From Capnocytophaga cynodegmi DSM 19736 (lineage in GTDB: Bacteria > Bacteroidota > Bacteroidia > Flavobacteriales > Flavobacteriaceae), in contig NZ_KB900704.1 in assembly GCF_000379185.1 (NCBI RefSeq), positions 1 to 64,000 of the forward strand: a stretch of DNA of 64,000 bases, given 5' to 3'. The first letter of the stretch is position 1; each line of letters starts with the position of its first letter. Made by a program: the position numbers and the translations under genes. The notes under the pieces were generated by a model that did not search any database, was not told where the DNA came from, and saw only the letters and a program-made list of their open reading frames with translations. Positions 52,768 to 62,107 of this stretch are shown here, piece by piece.

Positions 52768-53823
52768 TTATGCCATATAGTAATTAAAAGCCTTGTAAAT
52801 CAATTCTTCTTCTATTAAACAATCTAATTTAGGTTTGGCAATATCTTCCAAAAGCACAAAATTAATATTTCCGTGTGAATTTTTTTTATCAAATTTCATC
52901 AAATTGATAATTTCCGCTATTTCTTCTTTTTTAAAAGTTTGTTTTTCAAAATATTGAGATAAATTTTCTTTTATTTCAAAGCATTTTTCTTCTGGAAAAT
53001 TTAATTTTTCAACGGAAAGAAATCCCGCTAAAATCATTCCAATAGCAATTGCTTCTCCGTGTAATAATGTTTGTCTATCAGTATTTTGCAAACAATATGA
53101 TTCAATGGCGTGACCTAAAGTATGACCAAAATTAAGTGTTTTTCGCAAACCTTTTTCCGTAGGGTCTTGTTCCACAATACGATTTTTAATCAATACTGAT
53201 TCATAAATTAATCCATCTAAATCATTTAGAGTTAAACCACTCAAATTAAGCATTTTATCCCAGTACTCTTCAGACTGAATAATTCCGTGTTTGAACATTT
53301 CTGCCATTCCACTACGCAATTGCTCAGAGGGAAGTGTAGACAAGAAACGGCTATCAATAATTACGCCTAATGGATTGTTAATCACCCCTATTTGGTTTTT
53401 CAAAACACCCAAATCTATTCCTGTTTTTCCTCCAACTGATGCATCAACCATTGCCAAAAGTGTAGTAGGGACATTCACAAAATCAATACCTCGCATATAT
53501 GTTGAAGCAACAAACCCACCCAAATCAGTCACAACGCCACCTCCCAAATTGATTAACAAACTTTTACGGTCAGCTCCCAATTCTGACAAAGCATACCAAA
53601 CTTGTGTGCAAGTTTCTATGGTTTTAAATTCTTCTCCCACCTCAATTTCAATGATTTCAATAGGAGTTTCTGTCTCTACTTCTGGTAAAAATAACGGCAA
53701 ACAAAGCTGATTGGTATTTTCATCTACCAAAATAAAAATCTTCGAATATTTCTTCTCTCGTAACAAATCGTTAAGAAACGAAAATCCAAATTCCTTGAAA
53801 TGCACTTGCTTTATACTTTTCAT
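52768..53823 (-). CDS. aroB: 3-dehydroquinate synthase
   Basis: 351 residues. Second step of the shikimate pathway, converting DAHP to 3-dehydroquinate with NAD+ and zinc. Motifs: NLGGGVVTDLGGFVASTYMRGIDF (NAD loop), VPTTLLAMVDASVGGKTGID, GMAEMFKHGII, and the zinc-binding NFGHTLGHAIES and HGEAIAIGM. Full length. It is the first gene of a run with the metalloprotease and porP on the same strand (seven-base gap), though joint function is not expected. Confidence 0.96.
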   Translation of the reverse strand: MKSIKQVHFKEFGFSFLNDLLREKKYSKIFILVDENTNQLCLPLFLPEVETETPIEIIEIEVGEEFKTIETCTQVWYALSELGADRKSLLINLGGGVVTDLGGFVASTYMRGIDFVNVPTTLLAMVDASVGGKTGIDLGVLKNQIGVINNPLGVIIDSRFLSTLPSEQLRSGMAEMFKHGIIQSEEYWDKMLNLSGLTLNDLDGLIYESVLIKNRIVEQDPTEKGLRKTLNFGHTLGHAIESYCLQNTDRQTLLHGEAIAIGMILAGFLSVEKLNFPEEKCFEIKENLSQYFEKQTFKKEEIAEIINLMKFDKKNSHGNINFVLLEDIAKPKLDCLIEEELIYKAFNYYMA

Positions 53824-53933
53824 TTATGCTGATTTTGTGTGTGTTTGATTTTGATGTTCATTCTATAAAATTCTCTTCTGAAAAATTCGGGTAAAAATAA
53901 TTATAAAAAATGAAATACAGACAAAAAAATCTA

Positions 53934-53941
53934 TATATTTG
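53934..53941 (+). promoter_or_regulatory. -7 box of proline dehydrogenase
   Basis: TATATTTG, about 83 bases upstream of the ATG. Confidence 0.5.
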
Positions 53942-54023
53942 CGAAACCGAAAAACTTATCAAAACTTTCTTTACTTTTCGGTTGTTATAAAAATACTCAG
54001 GTTTAACGCTTAATTTTTTTAAA

Positions 54024-55202
54024 ATGGCTACACGATTTAGCGATACAAAAACTGCTTTCGCATTGAAAGACAATTTCGAATTAGGAAGGGCTTATTGGCT
54101 TTTCCGCTTCATTGGGAATAATAGCTTAATTAGCATTGGAACTGCACTGACTAACTTTTCCCTAAAACTGCATTTACCTGTGGAGTGGCTCATCAGAAAA
54201 ACTGTTTTTAATCAATTTTGTGGAGGCGTTTCAGAGGAAGATTGTAAACCTGTTATCAAAAAAATGCACGAAAAAGGTGTGAGTTCCGTTTTGGACTATT
54301 CTGTTGAAGGAAAGGAAGATGAAGCATCGTTCGAGGCAACTTTTAAGAAAACGATGGAAATCATTGACTTTGTACATCAAAATCGAAACATTGGAACTCC
54401 GTTTGCTGTTTTCAAACCTACAGGATTTGGAAAAATTTCCATATATCAAAAAATTTCTGAGAAACAACCACTTACCGAAGAAGAACAAAAAGCGTGGGAA
54501 CGAATCGTTGAACGCTTCGACCAAGCCTGTGGTAAAGCAGCCGCCTACAAGCTCCCCATTATGATTGATGCTGAAGAAAGCTGGATGCAGACCGCAGCCG
54601 ATGATTTAATCGAAAAAATGATGGAGAAATACAACCGAGAAGAAGCTATCGTTTACAATACTTTACAAATGTATCGCCACGACCGATTACCTTACCTAAA
54701 AGAACTTCACCAACGTGCCATTACTAATGGATTTTATATCGGAGTAAAAGTTGTTCGTGGAGCATATATGGAAAAAGAAAACGAAAGAGCTATAGAAAAA
54801 GGGTATCCTACCCCAATCTGTGCGTCAAAACAGGCTACCGATGATAATTACAATGCTGCAATCAAATACATTCTTGAACATACCGACCGTATTTCACTCT
54901 TTGCTGGAACTCATAATGAGAAAAGTTCGGCTTTGGTGATGGACTTAATGAATGAGAAGGGATTGAACCACAATGATAAACGCGTTTGGATTGCTCAACT
55001 CTATGGAATGAGCGACCACATCAGTTTTAACGCAGCAAAATTGGGATACAATGTAGCTAAATATCTTCCTTTTGGTCCAGTACGTGAGGTAATGCCTTAC
55101 CTGATACGCAGAGCTCAAGAAAATACTTCCGTTGCGGGACAAATGGGACGTGAACTTTCCTTATTAATGCAAGAACACAACAGACGAAAAAAAGAAAAAT
55201 AA
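54024..55202 (+). CDS. proline dehydrogenase
   Basis: 392 residues, FAD-dependent (beta-alpha)8 barrel. Oxidises proline to pyrroline-5-carboxylate. Barrel motifs include PFAVFKPTGFGKISIYQKI, LPIMIDAEESWMQTAADDL, VYNTLQMYRHDRLPYLKEL, GVKVVRGAYMEKENERA, LFAGTHNEKSSALVMDL, AQLYGMSDHISFNAA and the C-terminal YLPFGPVREVMPYLIRRAQENTSV, which matches the eukaryote-like PRODH group found in Bacteroidota. The P5C dehydrogenase is not fused. Terminator follows. Confidence 0.94.
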   Translation: MATRFSDTKTAFALKDNFELGRAYWLFRFIGNNSLISIGTALTNFSLKLHLPVEWLIRKTVFNQFCGGVSEEDCKPVIKKMHEKGVSSVLDYSVEGKEDEASFEATFKKTMEIIDFVHQNRNIGTPFAVFKPTGFGKISIYQKISEKQPLTEEEQKAWERIVERFDQACGKAAAYKLPIMIDAEESWMQTAADDLIEKMMEKYNREEAIVYNTLQMYRHDRLPYLKELHQRAITNGFYIGVKVVRGAYMEKENERAIEKGYPTPICASKQATDDNYNAAIKYILEHTDRISLFAGTHNEKSSALVMDLMNEKGLNHNDKRVWIAQLYGMSDHISFNAAKLGYNVAKYLPFGPVREVMPYLIRRAQENTSVAGQMGRELSLLMQEHNRRKKEK

Positions 55203-55545
55203 CTATCTAATCAATACTATATTATAGACACCAGATATTTTACAATTCAAAATATCTGGTTTATTTTTGGCAAAAAGTAAATCTTCAGTTATATTGAGAG
55301 TCAAACATTAAAACACAGCATACACAAAACAAATCACACCAAATGGAAACATAGATATCACAAAAAACAAGTGTAATAAAGTCAGGAATTGGAGCAATTA
55401 AGCCAATTTCTGATTTATTTTTTAGTTCCACTCACTGCTCAAACTCATTAAGTTCCGAGCGACAATATATTTTTATATTTTTCGTAAATATATAGCGTTA
55501 ATTTAAGAAATATTCATTATCTTAGCACACAAAAGAACTTAATTT
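55203..55545. other. intergenic region with two hairpins
   Basis: The hairpin ccagatatttt/aaaatatctgg (55231-55259) with T-rich tail ends the proline dehydrogenase gene. A second terminator-like hairpin (tcaggaattgg/ccaatttctga, 55383-55413, then a T run) has no gene directly upstream. No ORF is seen. The second hairpin could end a small RNA or be an attenuator for the dcu gene 130 bases downstream. Confidence 0.5.
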
Positions 55546-56874
55546 ATGGAACTGTTAATTTACATCGAACTTCTCGTGGTATTAGCTGCCATATTTATTG
55601 GTGCTAGAGTTGGAGGTATCGGGCTGGGTATCTTCGGTATGATGGGGTTAGCCATTTTAGTTTTTGTCTTCGGGCTGAAACCTGGCAGTGCTCCTATTGA
55701 TGTTATGCTTATGATTGTTGCTGTCATCACCGCAGCATCAGCATTACAATCGGCAGGAGGGTTAGATTATTTAGTACAAGTAGCAGAAAAAATCTTGCGA
55801 AAAAATCCCTCAATGGTTACTTTCCTCGCCCCTGTGGTGTGCTATTTCTTCACATTCTTCTCAGGTACAGGACACGTGGCATACTCCCTCCTACCCATTA
55901 TTGCCGAGATTGCTACTGAGAGCAAGGTACGTCCGGAGCGTCCTTTGAGTATATCGGTAATCGCTTCACAACAAGCCATCACTGCAAGTCCCATTTCGGC
56001 GGCTACAGCAGCTTTGTTAAGCAAAGACTTACTCGGCTCACACGGAATAGAACTCAGCAATATATTAATGGTGTGTATCCCAGCAACATTAATAGGTGTC
56101 ATCGTAGGTGCAATTGCTGTTAACTTCATTGGGGTACCTCTTGAGAAAGACCCTGAATACCAACGTCGGTTAGCAGAGGGATTAATTGGCAATTCGCAAG
56201 ATGCTAAAAAGGCTCTTACGCCACAGCAACAACGCAAAGCACAAACAGCCGTATGGATTTTCCTATGTGGAGTGCTTTCTATCGTGCTATTTGGGTCAGT
56301 TTCTTCGTTGCGTCCTATCTTTGCTGATGGCACACAACTGGGAATGCCTGAAATTATAGAAATTGTAATGATGACAGTGGCAGGGCTTATCTTTATCATT
56401 ACTAAGGCTGATGTTACTAAAGCCGTAAAAGGAAGTGTTTTCTTAGCGGGAATGCAAGCCGTTATCGCTATATTTGGGATTGCTTGGATGGGCGACACCT
56501 TCTTTCAAGGCAACTTAGAGTTCTTGAAATCAAGCATTGAGCATATTGTAACTGAATATCCGTTCTTGTTCTCATTGGCTTTGTTTGTGATGTCAATATT
56601 ACTATTCAGTCAGGCGGCAACCGTACGGACGTTATATCCTCTGGGGATAGCGTTAGGGATTCCTCCTATGACGATGGTTGCAATGTTCCCTGCTGTAAAC
56701 GGATACTTTTTCATTCCTAACTATCCAACGGTAGTAGCTGCGATAAACTTTGACCGCACTGGAACTACCCGCATCGGGAAGTATGTCTTGAATCACTCGT
56801 TTCAAGTACCAGGCTTTGTTGCCACGATTGTTGCTCTCGCTGTAGGATACATTATTGTACTGACAATGGGATAA
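55546..56874 (+). CDS. anaerobic C4-dicarboxylate transporter (Dcu family)
   Basis: 442 residues with about 10-12 membrane helices. Start MELLIYIELLVVLAAIFIGARVGGIGLGIFG and motifs FFTFFSGTGHVAYSLLPIIAE, SVIASQQAITASPISAATAAL and NGYFFIPNYPTVVAAINFDRTGTTRIGKYVLNHSF are diagnostic for DcuA/DcuB. Exchanges aspartate or fumarate for succinate during fumarate respiration. The asparaginase gene 57 bases downstream would supply aspartate. DcuA or DcuB cannot be separated by eye. Confidence 0.94.
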   Translation: MELLIYIELLVVLAAIFIGARVGGIGLGIFGMMGLAILVFVFGLKPGSAPIDVMLMIVAVITAASALQSAGGLDYLVQVAEKILRKNPSMVTFLAPVVCYFFTFFSGTGHVAYSLLPIIAEIATESKVRPERPLSISVIASQQAITASPISAATAALLSKDLLGSHGIELSNILMVCIPATLIGVIVGAIAVNFIGVPLEKDPEYQRRLAEGLIGNSQDAKKALTPQQQRKAQTAVWIFLCGVLSIVLFGSVSSLRPIFADGTQLGMPEIIEIVMMTVAGLIFIITKADVTKAVKGSVFLAGMQAVIAIFGIAWMGDTFFQGNLEFLKSSIEHIVTEYPFLFSLALFVMSILLFSQAATVRTLYPLGIALGIPPMTMVAMFPAVNGYFFIPNYPTVVAAINFDRTGTTRIGKYVLNHSFQVPGFVATIVALAVGYIIVLTMG

Positions 56875-56931
56875 CGTAAGTTCTGGTGTTTATTAATTTA
56901 TCAACCGAAATAACTTTTAAATAATTAATAT

Positions 56932-57987
56932 ATGCAAAAAGCTATTAGCAAAATTGCTTTGACATTGTGCTTATTGATGTCATTAGCAGTCTTCGGGCAG
57001 AAACCGAAGATACGTATTATCGCAACGGGAGGTACCATTGCAGGGGTAAGTAAATCATCTACCGAAAGTAACTACAAGGCAGGTGAATTAGGTATTTACC
57101 AACTACTACAAGCTGTACCTGAGGTAAAGAACCTCGCGGAGGTAAGCGGAGAGCAACTCGTTAAAATCGGGTCGCAAGATATGAACGATGATGTGTGGCT
57201 CAAACTGGCAAAACGCATCAACGAACTGCTTAACAAGGAAGGCTACGACGGGGTAGTCATCACACACGGAACTGATACAATGGAGGAAACTGCGTACTTT
57301 CTGAACCTTACCGTTCATAGCAACAAGCCTGTAGTGATGGTCGGAGCAATGCGTCCGGCTACGGGAATGAGTGCTGATGGTCCTGCGAACCTCTACAATG
57401 CTGTGGCAGTAGCTGCAAGTCCTAATGCTGTGGGCAAAGGAGTGATGGTATGTATGAACGATGTGGTTGTAGGTGCTAAAGATGTTGTTAAAACTAACAC
57501 TACCGCAGTAGAAACCTTTCAAGGAGCGAACTATGGTAAACTAGCTTACATACATAATGGCAAACCTTACTTCGGTATAGCTCCACAAAGCAAACACACC
57601 ACGCAATCCGTGTTCAATGTGGATAACCTAAAATCGCTGCCGAAAGTAGGCATCGTGTACGGATATGCTAATATGTCCGAGCTACCAATGAAAGCCTTTA
57701 TAGATGCTAAGTTTGATGGTATCGTATATGCTGGAGTGGGTAATGGTAACTTCTACCACACTTTGTTCGATTTAGCTATTAAAGCTCAGGAGAAAGGTAT
57801 TCAAGTGGTGCGTTCATCTCGTGTACCATTCGGAGCAACCACATTAGATGCAGAGGTAGATGATGCTAAGTATCATTTCGTAGCAGCACAAAACCTCAAC
57901 CCACAAAAAGCCCGTGTGTTACTGTTACTTGCTCTTACTAAAACAAAAGACTGGAAACAGATACAACAGTACTTTAATGAATATTAG
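56932..57987 (+). CDS. ansB: type II L-asparaginase (periplasmic)
   Basis: 351 residues with a signal peptide (LTLCLLMSLAVFGQ). First active-site Thr in IIATGGTIAG (about residue 33), second in VVITHGTDTMEETAYFL (about 110). Converts asparagine to aspartate and ammonia outside the cytosol; the high-affinity type II enzyme is inferred from secretion. With the Dcu transporter before it and a porin after it, the block makes a coherent route: asparagine in, aspartate taken up in exchange for succinate. Confidence 0.95.
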   Translation: MQKAISKIALTLCLLMSLAVFGQKPKIRIIATGGTIAGVSKSSTESNYKAGELGIYQLLQAVPEVKNLAEVSGEQLVKIGSQDMNDDVWLKLAKRINELLNKEGYDGVVITHGTDTMEETAYFLNLTVHSNKPVVMVGAMRPATGMSADGPANLYNAVAVAASPNAVGKGVMVCMNDVVVGAKDVVKTNTTAVETFQGANYGKLAYIHNGKPYFGIAPQSKHTTQSVFNVDNLKSLPKVGIVYGYANMSELPMKAFIDAKFDGIVYAGVGNGNFYHTLFDLAIKAQEKGIQVVRSSRVPFGATTLDAEVDDAKYHFVAAQNLNPQKARVLLLLALTKTKDWKQIQQYFNEY

Positions 57988-58186
57988 TTCAAAGCAATAT
58001 ATTCAATAGGATATTATTACCAACGTACAGCTGAGAAAGACATCTTTGCACCATACAAACACTATACCTATATAATATATATGGTGTAAGCTAATTTCAA
58101 ACAACAATATTCTAACACTGCAAAGTGTCTTTCACAGAAGTACGACGTGCAAAAAGAAATTATTAACTATTAAAAATACTATGATT

Positions 58187-58906
58187 ATGGGAAAGATGAA
58201 AGCTTGGCTTAAGCCTAACCTTTTAACAAAAGGCGATACGACTGATTTTATCGCAGTCCCAGTAACAATAGGGAGCGTTTCGATGCAAGACATTATCCAA
58301 AGCCTGAAGGAAGAGGGTATGGAGATACGCACAGAAACAGCTCAGGACATTATTAGCCGTTTCAATCGTAAAGTAGCAGAAATGGTCTTAGAGGGTTACA
58401 ATGTGAATACTGGATTGGTGTATATGCGTCCTACCATACGTGGCGTGTTCCGTGAAAAAGCGTGGAATCCAGAAATACATAATGTGCAAATTAGTATAAC
58501 ACAAGGTGCTGAACTACGCAAGGAAGTAGCACAAACCGCCGTGGAAATACTTGGTGTACAGGCAGACCCGATGACCATACTGAGCGTCACCGATAGTGCG
58601 ACTAAGAAGACTGATGGTTCTATAACCAAAGGAAAGAATGTTGAAATCAAAGGGGCATATCTTAAAATTGCAGGTAGTTCACCGAACAATGGCGTATACC
58701 TACGAAACATCGACACAGGTAAGGAAACAAAACTTCCTGAGGAAGACATCGTGTTCAATGAGCCTTCGAGATTGCTTATTCTTGTTCCTGCAGATTTAGA
58801 ATCAGGGTCATACGAACTAAGTATAGTCACTCAATTTAGTCAAGGAAAATCACTCCTTAAAGAACCAAGAAAGACTACTTTTGAAGGAACTATCACAGTC
58901 GGATAA
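58187..58906 (+). CDS. HU-like DNA-binding domain/DUF4469 protein
   Basis: 239 residues from MGKMKAW (an ATG at 58181 is also possible). The N-terminal half (about 1-120) resembles the Bacteroidota HU-like DNA-binding domain (TDFIAVPVTIGSVSMQDIIQSLKEEG and GYNVNTGLVYMRPTIRGVF). The C-terminal half is a DUF4469-type beta domain (KGKNVEIKGAYLKIAGSSPNNGVYLRN, LEPRKTTFEGTI). No signal peptide. Widespread in Bacteroidota, often many copies per genome; function unknown. It lies between ansB and the porin gene but may be separate. Confidence 0.8.
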   Translation: MGKMKAWLKPNLLTKGDTTDFIAVPVTIGSVSMQDIIQSLKEEGMEIRTETAQDIISRFNRKVAEMVLEGYNVNTGLVYMRPTIRGVFREKAWNPEIHNVQISITQGAELRKEVAQTAVEILGVQADPMTILSVTDSATKKTDGSITKGKNVEIKGAYLKIAGSSPNNGVYLRNIDTGKETKLPEEDIVFNEPSRLLILVPADLESGSYELSIVTQFSQGKSLLKEPRKTTFEGTITVG

Positions 58907-59141
58907 AGCAAGTAACTCACACTCGTCCGTGTGTTATGCAAACACACAACCAAGCAAGAGTATCACACACAACCGAGTGTAGTTATCTATAACGAATATT
59001 CTACGTTATTTATTTAAGTAGAACAAAAATTAAACACTCTAATAAGCAATATAATATATATGTAAAACCAATCTAATGCACACATATATGGAATAGCTTT
59101 AGGAGTACAACAGACCAATATCATATTTAATTATACTAATT

Positions 59142-60275
59142 ATGAAACATTTATGTACGGCAATGACTTTCTTGATAGGAAGTGTTGCAATAGCACAACA
59201 AGGCTTTCAGGAGCAAATTGATGAGCTGAAAACCAAGTCAGATAAGTTTAATGTGTATTTGAATTTTCAGTCAAGTTTTGATGCTACGACTGCAAAAGAT
59301 GCAGACACACACTTTAATTTTATGGCACGACAACTTCGGTTGGAGTTTCGAGGAAACATTAACGAACGCATATTCTATCGTCTTCGTCACCGATTAAACC
59401 GCTCGAACGGAGGAGCTTCTCTTGATAACCTTGCACGTGCTACCGATATGATGTATGCAGGTTTCCGTTTGAATGAGGAGTGGACACTTACTGCCGGTAA
59501 GATGTGTCAAGCGTGGGGCGGATTTGAGTTTGACCTCAACCCGATGAACATCTATGAGTATTCTGACTTTGTAGAGCATATGGATAACTTTATGGTGGGT
59601 GGTATGCTTACGTACGCCCCTAATGAAAACCACGAATTGAACTTTCAGGTAACGAACAGCCGAACAAACAAGTTTGATGACCTCTACCCTGAGAATAAGG
59701 ATATAAAAGCAACTACCGCACCACTTGCTTATATCTTCAATTGGAACGGCTCAATGTGGGACGGACTCATCAAAACGCGTTGGGGTGTTGGGTACGAGCA
59801 AGAAGCTAAAAACCACAGCGGAACTATGGTGATGCTTGGTACGATGTTAAACTTACCTAAGTTCCAGATGTTCTTCGACTATATGATGGCTAATCAGGGG
59901 CTTGACCGATTTGGGTATGCTTCTATCTATCCTGAAGCTCTTGGAATAGAACACAAGGGGGCTCTTAAAGGAACCACTTATAACTCCTTTGTTACCAAAG
60001 CCGAGTATCAGCCACACGAACACTGGAACATATTCGGAAAGTTTATGTATGAGACAGCTCGTGTAGGTAAGAGTGACCTTCCTGCTAACTTCAAAGATAG
60101 TGAACGTAATTCTTTCGGGTATTTCGTAGGGGTTGAGTACCTGCCGTTTAAAGACCAAGACTTACGCTTCTTTGCAACTTATGTCGGTCGTAAGTACACT
60201 TATGTAACAGACGCACTGAATACGCACACCAATCGCTTCAGTATTGGAATGATGTACCGAATTAAAGCATTTTAA
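59142..60275 (+). CDS. outer-membrane porin
   Basis: 377 residues with a signal peptide (LCTAMTFLIGSVAIAQ). A short coiled segment (QEQIDELKTKSDKF) then barrel strands (YLNFQSSFDATT, RQLRLEFRGNINERIFYRLRHRLNRSN) and a terminal strand RFSIGMMYRIKAF ending in Phe, as in OprP/OprO-like porins. Probably passes small anionic or amino acid substrates and may serve the asparagine/aspartate route encoded just upstream. Strong terminator follows. Confidence 0.88.
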   Translation: MKHLCTAMTFLIGSVAIAQQGFQEQIDELKTKSDKFNVYLNFQSSFDATTAKDADTHFNFMARQLRLEFRGNINERIFYRLRHRLNRSNGGASLDNLARATDMMYAGFRLNEEWTLTAGKMCQAWGGFEFDLNPMNIYEYSDFVEHMDNFMVGGMLTYAPNENHELNFQVTNSRTNKFDDLYPENKDIKATTAPLAYIFNWNGSMWDGLIKTRWGVGYEQEAKNHSGTMVMLGTMLNLPKFQMFFDYMMANQGLDRFGYASIYPEALGIEHKGALKGTTYNSFVTKAEYQPHEHWNIFGKFMYETARVGKSDLPANFKDSERNSFGYFVGVEYLPFKDQDLRFFATYVGRKYTYVTDALNTHTNRFSIGMMYRIKAF

Positions 60276-60290
60276 TCGGAGCTTATGAAT

Positions 60291-60334
60291 AAAAAACCTT
60301 TACTTTACAACTTTAAAGTGAAGGTTTTTTATAT
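60291..60334 (+). terminator. terminator after porin
   Basis: 16-bp stem aaaaaaccttTacttt/aaagtgaaggtttttt with one mismatch, then T run. Confidence 0.85.
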
Positions 60335-60405
60335 TTATGCTTGTCAGTTTGAATGGCATACACATTTAGCTTCGGTATAATGATTCTATTTCGTATATTT
60401 TTTTA

Positions 60406-60413
60406 TACCTTTG
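60406..60413 (+). promoter_or_regulatory. -7 box of endonuclease I gene
   Basis: TACCTTTG; lies inside the longest open frame and supports the start near 60437 rather than 60353. Confidence 0.5.
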
Positions 60414-60436
60414 ACACCCAAAAAATAATATGTATT

Positions 60437-61444
60437 ATGAATAAGATTATATTCCTTGCTACTTGCTTCCTTGCTGCCTGTAGTTCCAAATCAACAGATA
60501 CCAACAACCGACCACCTAATAGCTTTGCTGTTCGGGTAATGAACGTCACTACCAATACAGCAACAATTGCTTGGACAGAAGCCACTGACCCAGACGGTGA
60601 CTATGTTACGTATTCTATTTCAGGAGATAATATTGATGTTAGAAGCATACAAGCAACTCATTATACAATCATTAATCTGAAGCCTAACACTACTTATAAC
60701 ATTACTATCACCGCACGTGATGGCAAAGGAGGAGCAACAGACCTTAAGCATCACTTCACTACCGAAAAAGAACCTAATAACAATACGTCCTTTGCTATTC
60801 CGCCTATGTTGAAGGATTACTATAAGTCAGTAGATTTTACCAAAGCAGGACAGGCTTTATTCAATGAATTGGCTACACTAACCATTGAGAAACACTCTAC
60901 TTTTCTGGAATATAGTAGCCGACACAAATATTTACCCACAGCAGACCGCTCAGCAAACGATGCTAACAAAGTAGTGTTAATCTACACTGGTGAAGTACGC
61001 AGCTCCCGAAACAATAATGTGAATACGGAACACGTCTACCCGCAATCTAAAATTGGTAATACTGCCAAAGGAGACTTGCATCACCTAAGGTATTGCGACT
61101 CTAACGTAAACTCAAAACGTGCTAACTATCCGTTCATTAGTGGCAGTGGCAGTGCAAGGTTAGTAAACGGCAACAGCTGGTACCCTGGTGATGAGTGGAA
61201 GGGTGATGTAGCCCGAATGGTACTATATCTGAACTTACGCTACAACGAGGATTTAGGAGAAGATATCTCGAGAGAGGGAATTAATTTGTTCCTGAAATGG
61301 AATGCTGAAGACCCTGTGTCTGCTATTGAAATCAATCGCAATGAGGTAATTCAACAAGCTCAAGGCAATCGCAATCCGTTCATTGATAATCCTTATTTGG
61401 CTACCCTAATATGGGGAAAGGATAAAGCTCAGAATCGTTGGTAG
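60437..61444 (+). CDS. endonuclease I family lipoprotein with fibronectin type III domain
   Basis: 335 residues from the ATG near 60437. Lipoprotein signal IIFLATCFLAACSS (lipid-bearing Cys about residue 14). A fibronectin type III domain (about 25-115, NTATIAWTEATDPDGDYVTY and LKPNTTYNITITARDGKG) precedes an endonuclease I domain (about 140-335). That domain has the catalytic NTEHVYPQSK, GDLHHLRYCDSNVNSKRANYPF and WYPGDEWKGDVARMVLYLNLRY. A non-specific DNase on the outside of the cell, perhaps for nutrient or phosphate scavenging or to degrade host DNA traps. Confidence 0.92.
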   Translation: MNKIIFLATCFLAACSSKSTDTNNRPPNSFAVRVMNVTTNTATIAWTEATDPDGDYVTYSISGDNIDVRSIQATHYTIINLKPNTTYNITITARDGKGGATDLKHHFTTEKEPNNNTSFAIPPMLKDYYKSVDFTKAGQALFNELATLTIEKHSTFLEYSSRHKYLPTADRSANDANKVVLIYTGEVRSSRNNNVNTEHVYPQSKIGNTAKGDLHHLRYCDSNVNSKRANYPFISGSGSARLVNGNSWYPGDEWKGDVARMVLYLNLRYNEDLGEDISREGINLFLKWNAEDPVSAIEINRNEVIQQAQGNRNPFIDNPYLATLIWGKDKAQNRW

Positions 61445-61498
61445 CTATTCCTCAAACAAAGAGTTAGATGAAATGTTTTAAATTTTGGCACAAAGTAG

Positions 61499-61506
61499 TA
61501 TCTTTG
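61499..61506 (+). promoter_or_regulatory. -7 box of DUF1599 gene
   Basis: TATCTTTG 21 bases before the ATG; the nearest TTTG is too close to be a good -33 box. Confidence 0.4.
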
Positions 61507-61527
61507 CCCAACTATTTCTAATAACAA

Positions 61528-62067
61528 ATGAATAGAACTATAGAACAATATAATAATGTTATCAACACTTGCAAGAGTATGTTTGTCAATAAGATGAAAG
61601 ATTATGGCAGTGCTTGGCGTATCCTGAGGTTACCCTCACTTACCGACCAAATTTTCATCAAAGCACAACGTATCCGTAGTTTGCAACAAAATGGTATTCG
61701 CAAGGTAGATGAAGATGAAATATCCGAATTTATTGGTATTATAAACTACTCTGCCATTGCTTTAATTCAACTTGAATGTGGCGTTGCTCAACAGCCTGAC
61801 TTGGACACAGAACAAGCCGTAGCACTTTATGAACAGAAAATTAAAGAAGCTCGTTCGCTAATGGAAAGCAAAAATCACGATTATGGTGAGGCGTGGCGAG
61901 ATATGCGAGTAAGTTCACTAACTGACCTTATATTACAGAAAGTGTTGCGAGTGAAGCAAATAGAAGATAATCAAGGTAGAACACTTGTTAGTGAAGGCAT
62001 CGAAGCAAACTACCAAGATATGCTTAACTACGCTGTTTTTGCATTAATCCACCTAACTGAATCATAG
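61528..62067 (+). CDS. DUF1599 protein (tandem nucleotide-modification-type domain)
   Basis: 179 residues made of two similar halves: VNKMKDYGSAWRILRLPSLTDQIFIKAQRIRSLQ (about 20-53) and ESKNHDYGEAWRDMRVSSLTDLILQKVLRVKQIE (about 110-145), each with a K-x-x-DYG-x-AWR core. This is the DUF1599 family of Bacteroidota. It is related by pattern to nucleotide hypermodification or pyrophosphatase-like folds but not characterised. It lies 40 bases before the BT_3928-type gene, a conserved pairing in the phylum. Confidence 0.88.
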   Translation: MNRTIEQYNNVINTCKSMFVNKMKDYGSAWRILRLPSLTDQIFIKAQRIRSLQQNGIRKVDEDEISEFIGIINYSAIALIQLECGVAQQPDLDTEQAVALYEQKIKEARSLMESKNHDYGEAWRDMRVSSLTDLILQKVLRVKQIEDNQGRTLVSEGIEANYQDMLNYAVFALIHLTES

Positions 62068-62107
62068 AATTACACAATCAATCACTATCATTAATTATTA
62101 TCTGAAT

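Noticed and set aside
60353-60436. 28-residue N-terminal extension of the endonuclease I lipoprotein
   Set aside because: A -7 box lies inside it, and the lipoprotein signal begins only at the internal ATG.
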